Origin: Gimesia fumaroli
GTDB lineage: Bacteria; Planctomycetota; Planctomycetia; Planctomycetales; Planctomycetaceae
Reading direction: 5' to 3'
DNA length: 64,000 nucleotides
Assembly (NCBI RefSeq): GCF_007754425.1
Contig: NZ_CP037452.1
Location: forward strand, 1,583,501 to 1,647,500
Of the stretch, positions 25,564 to 35,530 are shown in pieces. Made by a program: the position numbers and the translations under genes. The notes under the pieces were generated by a model, which did not search any database, had not been told where the DNA came from, and was given only the letters and a program-made list of their open reading frames with translations. How positions within the stretch are numbered: position 1 is the stretch's first letter; every line of letters starts with the position of its first letter.

Positions 25564-28239
25564 TCAGGCTTGTGCCAGATCGCGAAGGACTTTATGCAGG
25601 ATGCCGCCGTTGCGATAGTATTCGACTTCGACAGGGGTATCCACGCGACATTGTGCTGTGAACAGAACCTGCGTGCCGTCTTCTTTGGTGGCGGTCACAC
25701 GAATGGCCTGACCTGGTTTCAGGTTGTCGTCCAGCTCAATGTCATAAGTTTCTGTACCGTCGAGTCCTAGTTCTTCGCGGCTTTCTCCGTCACGGAACTG
25801 CAAAGGCAGCACGCCCATGCCGACCAGATTCGAGCGGTGAATACGCTCGAAGGAAGTGGCAATCACGGCTTTGATGCCGAGCAGGAACGTTCCTTTCGCA
25901 GCCCAGTCGCGAGATGAGCCCATGCCGTAATCGCCGCCAGCTAGTACGACCAGGGGTGTACCGGCTTCTTTGTATTTGAGCGATGCTTCGTAAATCGAAG
26001 TCTGATCGCCGGTCGGCAGATAGGTGGTGACACCGCCGCTGGTTCCGGGAGCCAGCAGATTACTGAGACGAATGTTTGCAAAAGTTCCCCGCGTCATCAC
26101 CCGGTCATTACCGCGGCGGCTGCCGTAACTGTTGAAGTTTTCGGGAGTGATACCATGCTCCTGCAGATATTTCCCGGCTGGGGAATCGGCTTTGATAGCA
26201 CCGGCGGGAGAAATATGGTCGGTTGTTACCGAATCACCGACGGAGACCAGCACGCGGGCTCCGTTGATGGAACTGATGGGCGCGGGAGTCTCGGGCATGT
26301 CGACGAAGAACGGCGGCTCCTGGATGTAGGTGCTTTTTTCATCCCACTCGAAGATGTCGCCGTCGCCACCGTTGATGGCCTGCCATTCAGGAGAACCTTC
26401 GGTCGCTTTACCATACTCGTCACGGAACATTTCGGGATTGATGGCCGATTCCATTGTTTCGTTGACTTCAGCTTGAGAAGGCCAGACATCTTTCAGGAAA
26501 ACATCGTTGCCGTCTTGATCCTGACCCAGGGGTTCAGTGCTGAGATCAATATCGGTGGTGCCTGCCAGAGCGTATGCGACGACCAGCGGCGGGCTGGCCA
26601 AGTAGTTGGCTCGCACATCGGGGCTGATACGACCTTCGAAGTTCCGGTTACCGGAGAGGACGGCGGCTGCGACGATATCATTGTCGTTAATGGCTTTGGA
26701 AATCGGTGCGGGCAGGGGACCACTGTTGCCGATACAGGTTGTACAGCCGTAGCCGACCAAGTTGAAGCCGAGTTGATCGAGGTAAGGAGTCAGACCGGCT
26801 TTTTCCAGGTAATCTGTAACAACGCGGCTTCCGGGAGCCAGACTGGTTTTAACCCACGGTTTGCGTGTAAGCCCTTTTTCAGCAGCTTTTTTCGCCAGGA
26901 GTCCCGCACCCAGCATTACGGAGGGGTTACTGGTATTGGTACAACTGGTAATCGCAGCGATGACAACGGAACCGTCTTTCAGATTGAAATTCTGATCATT
27001 GTATTCGACGGCGACACTGACTGGAGAAGGGTCCTCTTTGCCAAACGTCTTACTGAGATCACTGTGCCAGTGTGATTTCATATCGGTCAGAGCAATGCGG
27101 TCCTGCGGACGTTTGGGGCCGGCGAGGGAAACTTCGATGGTGGAAATATCAAGCTGCAGCTGACTGGTGAAGCTCGGTTCGGGCGAACTGTCAGTACGGA
27201 ACATGCCTTGTTCTTTGTAATAGCGTTCGACCAGATCGACCTCGGCATCGGTCCGTCCGGTACGACGCATGTAATTCAACGTTTCGTCGTCGACGGGGAA
27301 GAAGCCGATGGTGGCTCCGTACTCAGGAGCCATATTGGCGATCGTGGCTCGGTCTGCCAGACTCATGTTCGATAGGCCGGGACCGAAGAACTCGACGAAT
27401 TTACCAACGACGCCATGCTCTCGCAGCATTTGCACGATACGCAGCACCAGGTCGGTCGCAGTCGCACCTTCGGGAAGTTTTCCACTGAGTTTGAAACCAA
27501 CGACTTCCGGGGTCAGCATGTAAATCGGTTGTCCGAGCATGACGGCTTCAGCTTCGATGCCGCCGACTCCCCAGCCAACGACGCCCAAGCCGTTGATCAT
27601 GGTAGTGTGGCTGTCGGTTCCGACCAGACTGTCGGGATAAGCGACGCCGTCTTTGGTGAGGACCGCTTTGGCCAGATATTCGAGGTTAACCTGATGCACA
27701 ATTCCAGTGGCGGGTGGCACGACGCCGAAGTTATTCAGTGCCTGCTGTCCCCAACGCAGGAACTGATATCGTTCCTGGTTGCGTTCGAACTCTTTTTCAA
27801 CGTTGTGCTGCAGCGAGAGTCTGGTTGCGAATTCGTCGACCTGTACCGAGTGGTCAATGACCAGGTCACAGCGTACGAGCGGATTGATTTTCTGAGGATC
27901 ACCGCCCAGACGGACCATGGCACTGCGGAGAGCGGCAAGGTCGACAACAGCGGGCACGCCGGTGAAGTCCTGCAGGACGACGCGACCGGGTTTGAAAGGG
28001 ACTTCTACCGGATTGGGAGATTCAGCACTCCAGTTGGCCAGGTTGTTGACGTCGGATTCATTAACTACGAAACCATCAACGTTTCGTAGACATGATTCGA
28101 GCAGCACACGAATCGAATAAGGTAGGGCTTCAATATTTCCAATGCCATCGTCGATGAGTTTCTGTAAACGGTAGTAAGTGAATTCACTACCAGCTGCCTT
28201 TAATTGACCTTCCGCGCCAAAAGGATTTCCGGAAGCCAT
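25564..28239 (-). CDS. acnA: Aconitate hydratase A
   Basis: The 891-residue enzyme matches AcnA/IRP-type aconitase in length and order: [54 protein letters not shown], the [4Fe-4S] ligands in [16 protein letters not shown] and [13 protein letters not shown], and the C-terminal swivel domain with [15 protein letters not shown]. It isomerises citrate to isocitrate in the TCA cycle. AGGAGAG lies seven bases before the ATG, a strong ribosome site. An RluA-type gene follows directly. Confidence 0.98.
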   Translation of the reverse strand: MASGNPFGAEGQLKAAGSEFTYYRLQKLIDDGIGNIEALPYSIRVLLESCLRNVDGFVVNESDVNNLANWSAESPNPVEVPFKPGRVVLQDFTGVPAVVDLAALRSAMVRLGGDPQKINPLVRCDLVIDHSVQVDEFATRLSLQHNVEKEFERNQERYQFLRWGQQALNNFGVVPPATGIVHQVNLEYLAKAVLTKDGVAYPDSLVGTDSHTTMINGLGVVGWGVGGIEAEAVMLGQPIYMLTPEVVGFKLSGKLPEGATATDLVLRIVQMLREHGVVGKFVEFFGPGLSNMSLADRATIANMAPEYGATIGFFPVDDETLNYMRRTGRTDAEVDLVERYYKEQGMFRTDSSPEPSFTSQLQLDISTIEVSLAGPKRPQDRIALTDMKSHWHSDLSKTFGKEDPSPVSVAVEYNDQNFNLKDGSVVIAAITSCTNTSNPSVMLGAGLLAKKAAEKGLTRKPWVKTSLAPGSRVVTDYLEKAGLTPYLDQLGFNLVGYGCTTCIGNSGPLPAPISKAINDNDIVAAAVLSGNRNFEGRISPDVRANYLASPPLVVAYALAGTTDIDLSTEPLGQDQDGNDVFLKDVWPSQAEVNETMESAINPEMFRDEYGKATEGSPEWQAINGGDGDIFEWDEKSTYIQEPPFFVDMPETPAPISSINGARVLVSVGDSVTTDHISPAGAIKADSPAGKYLQEHGITPENFNSYGSRRGNDRVMTRGTFANIRLSNLLAPGTSGGVTTYLPTGDQTSIYEASLKYKEAGTPLVVLAGGDYGMGSSRDWAAKGTFLLGIKAVIATSFERIHRSNLVGMGVLPLQFRDGESREELGLDGTETYDIELDDNLKPGQAIRVTATKEDGTQVLFTAQCRVDTPVEVEYYRNGGILHKVLRDLAQA

Positions 28240-28464
28240 TAATCTCTCCTCAGTGCTACGTAAAATGGATAAATTTCAATTTCAGGTTGCCACAGGGAAC
28301 CTGTGTTTATTTAAGTTTCTTTGCAGATCTGAATATGCTGCATTCTAGAGAGTCGTATCCCGATCGACAAACGGCAGGGCCGTCAAAAACGCAAAACATC
28401 CCTAGAAGCTGGCGTTTGGCCGTAAAAGTCGGGACTGAAAAGGGGATTCTACCGCAGACCGGGT

Positions 28465-29889
28465 CTATTTTCCATTGCGGACCTTTTTGACCTGCCGCCG
28501 GGCACTTTCGACAATTTTGTCCTCAATTTCATCGGACCAGCGATTGGCAGGCAAACCATAGACGGCCATCGATGTGTTTCCTTCATAACCCCAGCGAGAT
28601 GATTTACGGGGCGGAACGTCTTCTTCGAGGACTCGTAGTGAAGGGGTGTAAGCCATCACATCATTACAGTAGCCGGTGACCCAGGTGGAATTGCCAAACT
28701 CTTTTTTCATTCCCAGTGCATAATCCACGACGACTTCGCCACCGATGGTGATCCAGAGTTGTGTCTTTCCCAATCGCCAGACCTGGACGGGAAACGGGTA
28801 TGAAGTCATGAACGGTTTGCCAGAGTTGAGCTGTTTCAGCAGCCGAGATCCCCAGCGGGTTCGGTAGGAACTGGGATTACCGGCGGCAAGCTTTTCCAGT
28901 TCTTCTTTTGTAGGGGCATCACCCAGCTTGATATCGATGATTTCAATTTCCGTTTTCAATTCCGGGTCCAGTTCGACCATGGGCAGGCGAACGGTGTCGG
29001 CAACCGCATGCGCCAGGCGTGAGCCGTAGGATTCAGCCAGTTCCTGTGTGCGGCGGGGGAGCGGGTTCTGGTCGGCTCCGCAGCCCATGTAGAACATAGC
29101 GGTCACGCCGGGGAACATCGCTTCCAGGTCGTATTGAGCGAAACCGGCATAGTCGCCGCACCATTTCTGGATTCCCAGTGTGGTATTGTGGCAGGCATAG
29201 CCGAAGACGATGGTTTTTAATTTACCGTCTTTATCTTTGACGGCCAGAATGGGCACGCTATGGTCGATAGGGCCTTTGAGATCATCTGCTTTTCTGAGTT
29301 TGGGAACGTCCGGTTCCATGTTGTTGCGGCGATTGACAGCGAAGCTGGTAAAGCCTTCTCCCGACCAGAGCGTGGCCGGTTCCAGTTTGCTGATTGCCGT
29401 TCCGACGGCATCGACCAACTGTTGTTCGAGCTTATCGGAATAAGCGCCGATCTTTTTAATCTGGTCTGGAGAGAGCGGATAAATGTCATGTAGTGCACCG
29501 CGTAACACAGGGCCGCAGTGAGTGTGAGAACTGTTGAGCATGATCTGGCTGCGGTCGAGGTTGAATTTTTTCTTCAGCGCCGCACAGACGTTATTGTAAA
29601 TCGACTGGGGAATTCCGAGTGTGTCCGTGGAAACGATGACACCGCGATGCCCGTCGCGGGCTTCGATCACGAGAACCTTCATCCACAGATCATGAATTTT
29701 GCCATCCGCGGGGGCTTTGCGGCCGCCATAACCGGCCATCCAGAGGTTTTCTTCAGGGGTGATCACCACACTCGCAGAACCGGCTTTCCAGAGTGCTTCC
29801 TCAGCAAAAGACTGTTCTGGCTGTAAGAAAGCGGCACTGGAAATCAGAAACAGTAGAAAACCGACTCGAATCTGCGTTAGATATTTCAT
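28465..29889 (-). CDS. Secreted neutral/alkaline ceramidase-like protein
   Basis: The 474-residue protein has an N-terminal signal peptide with probable cleavage near SFAEEA (~28-31). It then matches the N-terminal catalytic domain of neutral/alkaline non-lysosomal ceramidases: GSASVVITPEENLWMAGYGGR, VIVSTDTLG, NSSHTHCGP, YACHNTTLG and GCGADQNP. The histidines of NSSHTHCGP and YACHNTT are in the zinc-binding positions of the family. The C-terminal Ig-like domain of true ceramidases is missing, as is usual for planctomycete homologues, so the substrate may differ. It seems monocistronic. Confidence 0.9.
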   Translation of the reverse strand: MKYLTQIRVGFLLFLISSAAFLQPEQSFAEEALWKAGSASVVITPEENLWMAGYGGRKAPADGKIHDLWMKVLVIEARDGHRGVIVSTDTLGIPQSIYNNVCAALKKKFNLDRSQIMLNSSHTHCGPVLRGALHDIYPLSPDQIKKIGAYSDKLEQQLVDAVGTAISKLEPATLWSGEGFTSFAVNRRNNMEPDVPKLRKADDLKGPIDHSVPILAVKDKDGKLKTIVFGYACHNTTLGIQKWCGDYAGFAQYDLEAMFPGVTAMFYMGCGADQNPLPRRTQELAESYGSRLAHAVADTVRLPMVELDPELKTEIEIIDIKLGDAPTKEELEKLAAGNPSSYRTRWGSRLLKQLNSGKPFMTSYPFPVQVWRLGKTQLWITIGGEVVVDYALGMKKEFGNSTWVTGYCNDVMAYTPSLRVLEEDVPPRKSSRWGYEGNTSMAVYGLPANRWSDEIEDKIVESARRQVKKVRNGK

Positions 29890-30127
29890 AGAGAAAACCT
29901 CTTACTCTTGTGCAAAGGGCAAATAAAATAAACCTTCTTTATAAACGGTTTCGTTTCAGAGTAAAGGGGGAGAGCAGACATATCAAGCGTTTAGGATGCG
30001 TTCTTGCCTGTTTCGGGTAGCAATTTCTTTTGCCTGAAAGGCTTGTTAAGATAGAATCAGGCTTCTTTCAAGAGGTTTTCAGTAAATCACAAGGTCGGGC
30101 TGAATCAAGTAGTAAGGATGATCGTTT

Positions 30128-31405
30128 GTGGATCTGGTTGAAACATTGAAGAGAAGACGAATCGCCGGGGCTTTGATCGTTGTGCTTTGCTTGACGACAG
30201 CTTTTGTCGAAAGTTTAGCTGCACAGGGAAAACGAAACAGGACCGGAAAGAACGCTTCAGAGCAGTTGGCTCCCGCTGATTACCGTTCGAAAAATTTTCT
30301 GATTCATACCGACTTGCCTCCTGACGAAGCGCGGGATCTGCTGGAACGCCTGGAAAAGATGCTGGTCATCATTTCGACATACTGGGGCAGTCCGAATCGC
30401 CGGGTGATTGAGTGTTATGTGGTAAAAGATCTGGCCAACTGGCCTCCCGGCAGCTTGCATCCGGCCGGGTTTCGCTCGATAGCGGGCGGCGGTGGCGTGA
30501 CGATGAGCCAGACCACCTATCGAGGTCGGCAGATTGTCGCCGCCAAATCGATTGTGTATGCGACCGCTAGTCGAGGGACGCCGCAGCATGAAGCAGTACA
30601 TGCTTACTGTGCGCAGAATTTCGGTCGAACAGGCCCCGTCTGGTACAGCGAAGGCATGGCCGAGATGGGAAACAACTGGAAAGTCGTTCCGAAAAAAGGT
30701 CAGCCTCTCTCGGTGAGCTGTGAACGTTATGTGATTGATTACATCAAGCGCAGCGAGCCCAAAAGCCTGAATGAGATTGTCAATTCCAGAGAAACGACCG
30801 GCGACTCCTGGCAGAATTATTGCTGGCGGTGGGCCTTGTGCCATCTGCTGGCGACCAACCCGAATTATGCGCCCCGGTTCCGTCCTTTAGGACTGGGGCT
30901 GTTGATGAATAAACCGGCTTCGTTCAATAAAACCTATGGATCAATGGCTCGGGAAATATCGTTTGAGTATCTGTTTTTCCTGAAGCATTTTGACCAGGGC
31001 TATCGTTGTGACCTCTGTCAATGGGACTGGAAAACGAAATTTCGCAAGCCGAATTCTGTTCGTCCGCTGACGTCGAAAATCGAAGCCAATCAAGGCTGGC
31101 AGGCTTCTCGAACGCTGGTAGAAGCAGGGATCGAATATCAGTTTTCCGCAGATGGAGAATGGAAAACCAGCAGCGATGCCGAACGGGTTACTGCGAATGG
31201 CGATGATGCCGGGCAGGGAACGCTGGTCGGCGTTATACTGCTGGAAAACGAGAACGACGAGTACGAACTCAGCGACGAGTTTGAATTGGGAGAGACGGGC
31301 CGTTTTCAGGCGCCCGCCACTGGGAAACTGTTTCTAAGGTGCCGCGATGACTGGCATGAATTGGCTGACAATAGCGGCAAGATTTCGGTGAAAATTTCGG
31401 AGTAA
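30128..31405 (+). CDS. DUF1570-type putative secreted metallopeptidase
   Basis: The 425-residue protein starts with GTG behind AAGGATG and has an N-terminal signal anchor (RRRIAGALIVVLCLTTAFVESLAA). The zinc-site motif is PQHEAVHAYC (HExxH, ~156-165), with a downstream glutamate in WYSEGMAEM (~177-185), the arrangement expected for a gluzincin-like peptidase. Family members are common in planctomycetes and uncharacterised. The C-terminal ~100 residues form an acidic beta-rich domain (GTLVGVILLENENDEYELSDEF). No neighbouring operon gene was found. Confidence 0.85.
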   Translation: MDLVETLKRRRIAGALIVVLCLTTAFVESLAAQGKRNRTGKNASEQLAPADYRSKNFLIHTDLPPDEARDLLERLEKMLVIISTYWGSPNRRVIECYVVKDLANWPPGSLHPAGFRSIAGGGGVTMSQTTYRGRQIVAAKSIVYATASRGTPQHEAVHAYCAQNFGRTGPVWYSEGMAEMGNNWKVVPKKGQPLSVSCERYVIDYIKRSEPKSLNEIVNSRETTGDSWQNYCWRWALCHLLATNPNYAPRFRPLGLGLLMNKPASFNKTYGSMAREISFEYLFFLKHFDQGYRCDLCQWDWKTKFRKPNSVRPLTSKIEANQGWQASRTLVEAGIEYQFSADGEWKTSSDAERVTANGDDAGQGTLVGVILLENENDEYELSDEFELGETGRFQAPATGKLFLRCRDDWHELADNSGKISVKISE

Positions 31406-32070
31406 CCCGATCTCCTTTATGGTTCAATATTCTCACTGCTGAAATTTCAGATCGTCCAGCTGAATAAATCCGTCTTGACCGTATCACGGCAGTCGGCATG
31501 ATCATGCGGAGATAAAGTCGGGCGCGCGAGTGAGCACTACGGGTTCAGTTGACGTTTCCGAATCACTGAGAAAATCAGTACTACAAAACCCGCTTATTTC
31601 AGCCATATTTTCCGAAGCACTGCTCCCATGCACCATTGTTATCAAACGACATCGCAAGACTTCACTTTGCAATCCCAGAACTTCATTAAGCCATCCCGGG
31701 AGATCACATGACGTTCCCAGAGAAAATTGGCAATGCTCCCTTGACCCTCCCACGCCGTTAACGAAGATCTGTTTCACAAACACGAATTCATCCTCAAAAA
31801 ATTAGGGTCCGGCCCTATGTGGCCGCCCGCAGAAACTTTCGAATGCAATGAGATTGCTCCAAAACAATCACCATCCCAATCAGTGAGCCGATCGGCACTA
31901 CCCGTCGGTTTTTACACGAGCGAGATACCAAACCACCGGCACACCAATCCTACCACATACCACGAACGGCACCGCAGATGAACATTCAGCAGGACTGGTG
32001 AATAAAATGCCGATGACTTTCACGCGATCATCAGGATCAGGCAATTTTCTCGAGGAAACTCTCGATCAAT
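31406..32070. other. Gene-poor tract with REP-like element
   Basis: This 665-base region has no ORF with a ribosome site or recognisable family. Opposite frames at 31502-31783 (minus) and 31530-31805 (plus) are open for about 90 codons but look like chance frames or decayed sequence. The only structure is the repeat at 31804-31830. Confidence 0.5.
31804..31830. repeat. REP-like palindromic element, diverged copy
   Basis: AGGGTCCGGCC-CTATGT-GGCCGCCCGC pairs as GGG/CCC plus CGGCC/GGCCG around a six-base loop, with a small internal bulge. It shares its flanks and loop pattern with the element at 21501-21530. Confidence 0.45.
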
Positions 32071-32487
32071 TTACCCTTTCTTGAAGACGATCGTGGGAGT
32101 ATTTTCTCCTTCTTTGACGGTTACCTTGAGATCGCTGGTTGCCTCGTTCCAGTATTTATCCGGCATTGAGGTATCCATGGTGACTCCTGTCGGCTGCATT
32201 TCAGGATCGTCTGGTGCCTGTGGTTTCGGCGCGAGATAAACGGTATAGGTTCCGACTCGGACCTTTTCTTCGACAGTAAACTTTCCATCCGTTTCGACCG
32301 GAGCGGTATAGGCTTGTCCGGATGTGTTATCCAGAAACATCAACACTGCGTCGGCGTCAAAAGGACGGTCGTCGATCTTTGCCGTTCCGGCTAAGGTCCC
32401 GGTTTTGAATACTGGCCCGGAAGCCCCGCAGCCGCAGACGAAGGCGGCGACAAACAGCAGTGCAGTCAGAGCTTTATATTTTCTCAT
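32071..32487 (-). CDS. Small secreted lipoprotein paired with DUF1559 gene
   Basis: The 138-residue protein has a hydrophobic signal ending FVCGCGASG, with the lipid-modified Cys at about 18-20. The body (GTLAGTAKIDDRPFDADAVLMFLD ... VRVGTYTVYLAPKPQAPDDPE) resembles a carboxypeptidase-regulatory/transthyretin-like beta fold. AAGGAAG precedes the ATG. It starts 90 bases downstream of the DUF1559 stop and so forms the second such pair in the window. The function is unknown. Confidence 0.85.
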   Translation of the reverse strand: MRKYKALTALLFVAAFVCGCGASGPVFKTGTLAGTAKIDDRPFDADAVLMFLDNTSGQAYTAPVETDGKFTVEEKVRVGTYTVYLAPKPQAPDDPEMQPTGVTMDTSMPDKYWNEATSDLKVTVKEGENTPTIVFKKG

Positions 32488-32577
32488 GGTGGTTTCTTCC
32501 TTGGTAGAAATTAAATAATTTCATGTAATACGCAGAAGCGATTGAACGCGGGTCAGAGTATGCCGAAGGCGGACAAC

Positions 32578-33555
32578 TTAGAACTCTCCGACGGGAACTC
32601 CGTCATATCGCACACAGAGTTGCTTGAGCGTAGTGAAGTCGACATTTTCGGAGAGAAAATGAATGCTTCCGTCCCCCAGTAAGATATGGATTCCGCCGGT
32701 GTGCTGTGAATTGATCACGGTGTTATTGCGATATTTTCGGTCGGTCGCACCGGTCTGAATGATATTCGAGTTCGGGGCAAACCGGACGCAGGTCGTGCCG
32801 GCCGACCACAAGTCGGAACAACTGGAACCACTGACCCGGGAATCATTCCGCGCGCCATGCCAGCCCCCGTAATAATTGGCAGTCAGGTTTTGTCCGTTCA
32901 CTTCGCCGGACTGTTCCGCGACTATGATCGTGTTCGAAGATCCGTCGACGATTTTGGCAAGCGTGACACATTCATTCGAGAAAAACGTTCCATTGTCGCA
33001 TGACCAGCCATGATTACAGTCACGCGTTCCTTTATCAGGGTTGGAGCCGGGGATGGGCCGTGCAGCGCCCTGAATTCCCACGTAATGGTGGTTGAGGCCC
33101 CCCGCCGTGTTATTACTGACTCCCGAATTATCGAAGGGATCGAGAACACTGGAAGGACACAGGAAGACGGGGACTTTCAAGCCAATCAGGACTTCATTGC
33201 CCGTGTAGGTCAATCCGTTGAAGGTTGCGTTCACATCATCAAATGTCAGTTGGTTATAAACCGTCGCCTGATCGATATAAGGCAGGATCATCGTTCGCCA
33301 GTTTGTCCCATCACGTAAAGGCCATTGATTGTTGGTCATGCCGTAGTTTCCTTGCGGGAACGTGCGATGCGTGTCATGGTAGTTGTGCAGCGCTACCCCG
33401 ATTTGCTTCAGATTGTTTTTGCAGGTACTCCGCCGGGCTGCCTCGCGGGCCTGTTGTACAGCCGGTAAGAGCAGGGCGATGAGAATTGCAATAATCGCAA
33501 TCACTACCAGTAGTTCAATCAATGTGAATCCAGTTTGTCGTGTCCTGTTCCTCAT
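32578..33555 (-). CDS. DUF1559 family pseudopilin-like protein
   Basis: This 325-residue protein begins with a type IV prepilin-like leader (RQTGFTLIELLVVIAIIAIL..., cleavage expected after Gly10) leading into AVQQAREAARRSTCKNNLKQIGVALHNYHD, the core N-terminal signature of DUF1559. The C-terminus has the SQHTGGIHILLGDGSIHFLSENVD motif and ends VPVGEF. The frame is open 35 codons further, but the ATG at 33555 follows CTGGAG with good spacing. The paired lipoprotein gene lies directly downstream. The protein is probably inner-membrane anchored with an extracytoplasmic C-terminal domain. Confidence 0.96.
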   Translation of the reverse strand: MRNRTRQTGFTLIELLVVIAIIAILIALLLPAVQQAREAARRSTCKNNLKQIGVALHNYHDTHRTFPQGNYGMTNNQWPLRDGTNWRTMILPYIDQATVYNQLTFDDVNATFNGLTYTGNEVLIGLKVPVFLCPSSVLDPFDNSGVSNNTAGGLNHHYVGIQGAARPIPGSNPDKGTRDCNHGWSCDNGTFFSNECVTLAKIVDGSSNTIIVAEQSGEVNGQNLTANYYGGWHGARNDSRVSGSSCSDLWSAGTTCVRFAPNSNIIQTGATDRKYRNNTVINSQHTGGIHILLGDGSIHFLSENVDFTTLKQLCVRYDGVPVGEF

Positions 33556-33873
33556 AATCCACTCCAGATAAAATAAGATTAAATAAATCGAGGCGATTTT
33601 ATACGCGAGTATATTAATATACTTATGATTACAGATAAGTCTATAAGGCTTTACACTCAATATGGTTCTTTTCTAAAGTAAAGTTTCTGGTCAGCCGGCA
33701 AGCTTCCCTCTGAATAAACAGAATCTTTGCCATGAATGAGTAATCTGGAGTCAGGCTTCGACTAAAACTGTAAACTGTTCCTGATCAGAGACTTCGGGGT
33801 TGGACTTTTATACAATTGTTAACTAGGATGCGGTTGTGCTTTTAGTTCTTACCAAGTCTGCCGGGAGCAATGG
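33556..33873. other. Divergent promoter region
   Basis: These 318 bases separate the DUF1559 gene (minus) from the SUMF1-like gene (plus). The part near 33580-33660 is AT-rich and probably drives the minus-strand pair. No confident promoter pair or RNA gene was identified. Confidence 0.4.
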
Positions 33874-35409
33874 ATGAGTGGTGCTTTTAATCCCTATCAT
33901 AAATGGTTAGGCATTCCTGCGGAGAAGTGTCCGCCGACCTATTATGACCTGCTGCGTATTTCAGTTGGTGAACAGAGTCGCGATGTTATTCAAATGGCGG
34001 TTGAGCGACAGAAATCACACCTCGAACAATTTCGGGTGGGCAAGCATGCCAGGCAAGTTGCCAAGATCATCTATGAACTGGAAGAAGCCGAACTGACGTT
34101 ACTGAATCGGGAGCTGCGCCAGGAATACGACGAACGGGTCGTTTCTGTTCGAGAACGAAAAAACAAAAAAGCCGGTTCCCTGCCGAGCGTTGATGGAAAT
34201 CAGGAGACAGCGGGTGAGGGTTCGGGGTTGTTGAGCCAATACCTGGGGATTGTTTCGATCCTGGCAGTCAGTTTTTCGGTCATGGCGGCCTCTGTTTATT
34301 TCATCCCCTGGAAAAAAATAGGAAACGACGGGGCAGGAGTTGCGGAACAAAGAGCCCCTCAGGAAGAGGCGATGCCGGCAGGCGGGGAGCAGGACGCTAA
34401 TTCCCAACCACAGGCAGCACCAGATGATTCGGACCGGCCTGCGTTATTGGTCAGTCCCTTCAGTCAACAGGATGCAGCGGCCCGTCGGCAGGAATGGGCG
34501 CAGTACCTCAAGCAAACTTCCGAAGAAACCAACAGCCTGGGACTGAAGCTGGTTCTGATTCCTGCGGGCGAGTTCCAGATGGGAAATACTCAGGCGGAAG
34601 TCGATCTGGTTATCGCTGCGATGCAGGCTCAGAATATTAATGTTACTGACAGTCACGCTGCCAGGGTCAACAGCGCCATGCCGCAGCATCAGGTGGTCAT
34701 CAATCAGCCGTTTATGATGAGTCAGCAGGAAATCACGCAATCGATGTTTCGGGCGTTTATCAACGAAACGGGCTACCAGACGGACGCGCAGAAAGACGGG
34801 AAAGGGGGCTATGCTTATGAGGATGATGAGCTGGTACAATCTCCCGATTATCTATGGAATACGAATTATGGCCTGGATCAGCCGGAGATGGCTCCTGTGG
34901 TGAATGTGTCCTGGAATGATGCGTCAGAATTTTGCAAATGGCTCTCTCAGAAAGAGGGAAAAAAATATCGACTGCCAACCGAAGCGGAATGGGAATACGC
35001 GTGTCGCGCCGGGACGACGACCATGTTCAGCTTCGGAAATGCGTTAACGGAACCGGAAACGGAGACGGCCAAAGAGTATGCCTGGTTTATCAATAATACT
35101 TCGCAGGTCGGCGAGTTCTATCCTCAGGCGGTGATGACCAGAAAACCAAATCCGTTTGGATTATTTGATATGCATGGAAATGTGTATGAATGGTGTCAGG
35201 ACTGGTATAACGAAACATATTATCGCACTCTGGCCGGTCAAAAGGCCGTTGATCCTACAGGGCCCGCGACGGATCAGTCGGTGCGTGTCATTCGTGGTGG
35301 TTCCTGGTTTCGCGGCGTGTTAGATATTCGGGCCGCGTATCGTGACCGCATCGTCTCTGAGAATCGCAATCTGAATGTGGGGTTTCGTGTCGTCTGTGAG
35401 GTACAGTGA
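33874..35409 (+). CDS. SUMF1/FGE-fold protein with planctomycete N-terminal domain and TM
   Basis: The 511-residue protein has three parts. Residues 1-~95 (NPYHKWLGIPAEKCPPTYYDLLRI ... LRQEYDERV) form a J-domain-like module often placed ahead of planctomycete kinases and enzymes. A single membrane span lies at ~115-146. Residues ~225-511 form a formylglycine-generating-enzyme (SUMF1/EgtB/PvdO) fold: GLKLVLIPAGEFQMGN, VVNVSWNDASEFCKWLS, RLPTEAEWEYACRAG, FGLFDMHGNVYEWCQDWY and RGGSWFRG. The catalytic cysteine pair of true FGE is not seen in the C-terminal segment, so sulfatase activation is unlikely; the role is open. Confidence 0.9.
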   Translation: MSGAFNPYHKWLGIPAEKCPPTYYDLLRISVGEQSRDVIQMAVERQKSHLEQFRVGKHARQVAKIIYELEEAELTLLNRELRQEYDERVVSVRERKNKKAGSLPSVDGNQETAGEGSGLLSQYLGIVSILAVSFSVMAASVYFIPWKKIGNDGAGVAEQRAPQEEAMPAGGEQDANSQPQAAPDDSDRPALLVSPFSQQDAAARRQEWAQYLKQTSEETNSLGLKLVLIPAGEFQMGNTQAEVDLVIAAMQAQNINVTDSHAARVNSAMPQHQVVINQPFMMSQQEITQSMFRAFINETGYQTDAQKDGKGGYAYEDDELVQSPDYLWNTNYGLDQPEMAPVVNVSWNDASEFCKWLSQKEGKKYRLPTEAEWEYACRAGTTTMFSFGNALTEPETETAKEYAWFINNTSQVGEFYPQAVMTRKPNPFGLFDMHGNVYEWCQDWYNETYYRTLAGQKAVDPTGPATDQSVRVIRGGSWFRGVLDIRAAYRDRIVSENRNLNVGFRVVCEVQ

Positions 35410-35530
35410 TCCTGCGATGATTGGCGAGAACAAATCGGTGGCTTTTTAGTCTCTTCCAGATCTAGTTGCATTCAACTATTCTCTTCAGTAGAACAGACTC
35501 ATTCCAGCAGGGATCACTGAGGAGCAAGTT

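Noticed and set aside
31502-31783. 93-codon minus-strand frame in the gene-poor tract
   Set aside because: No ribosome site or family resemblance, and it overlaps an equally long open frame on the other strand.
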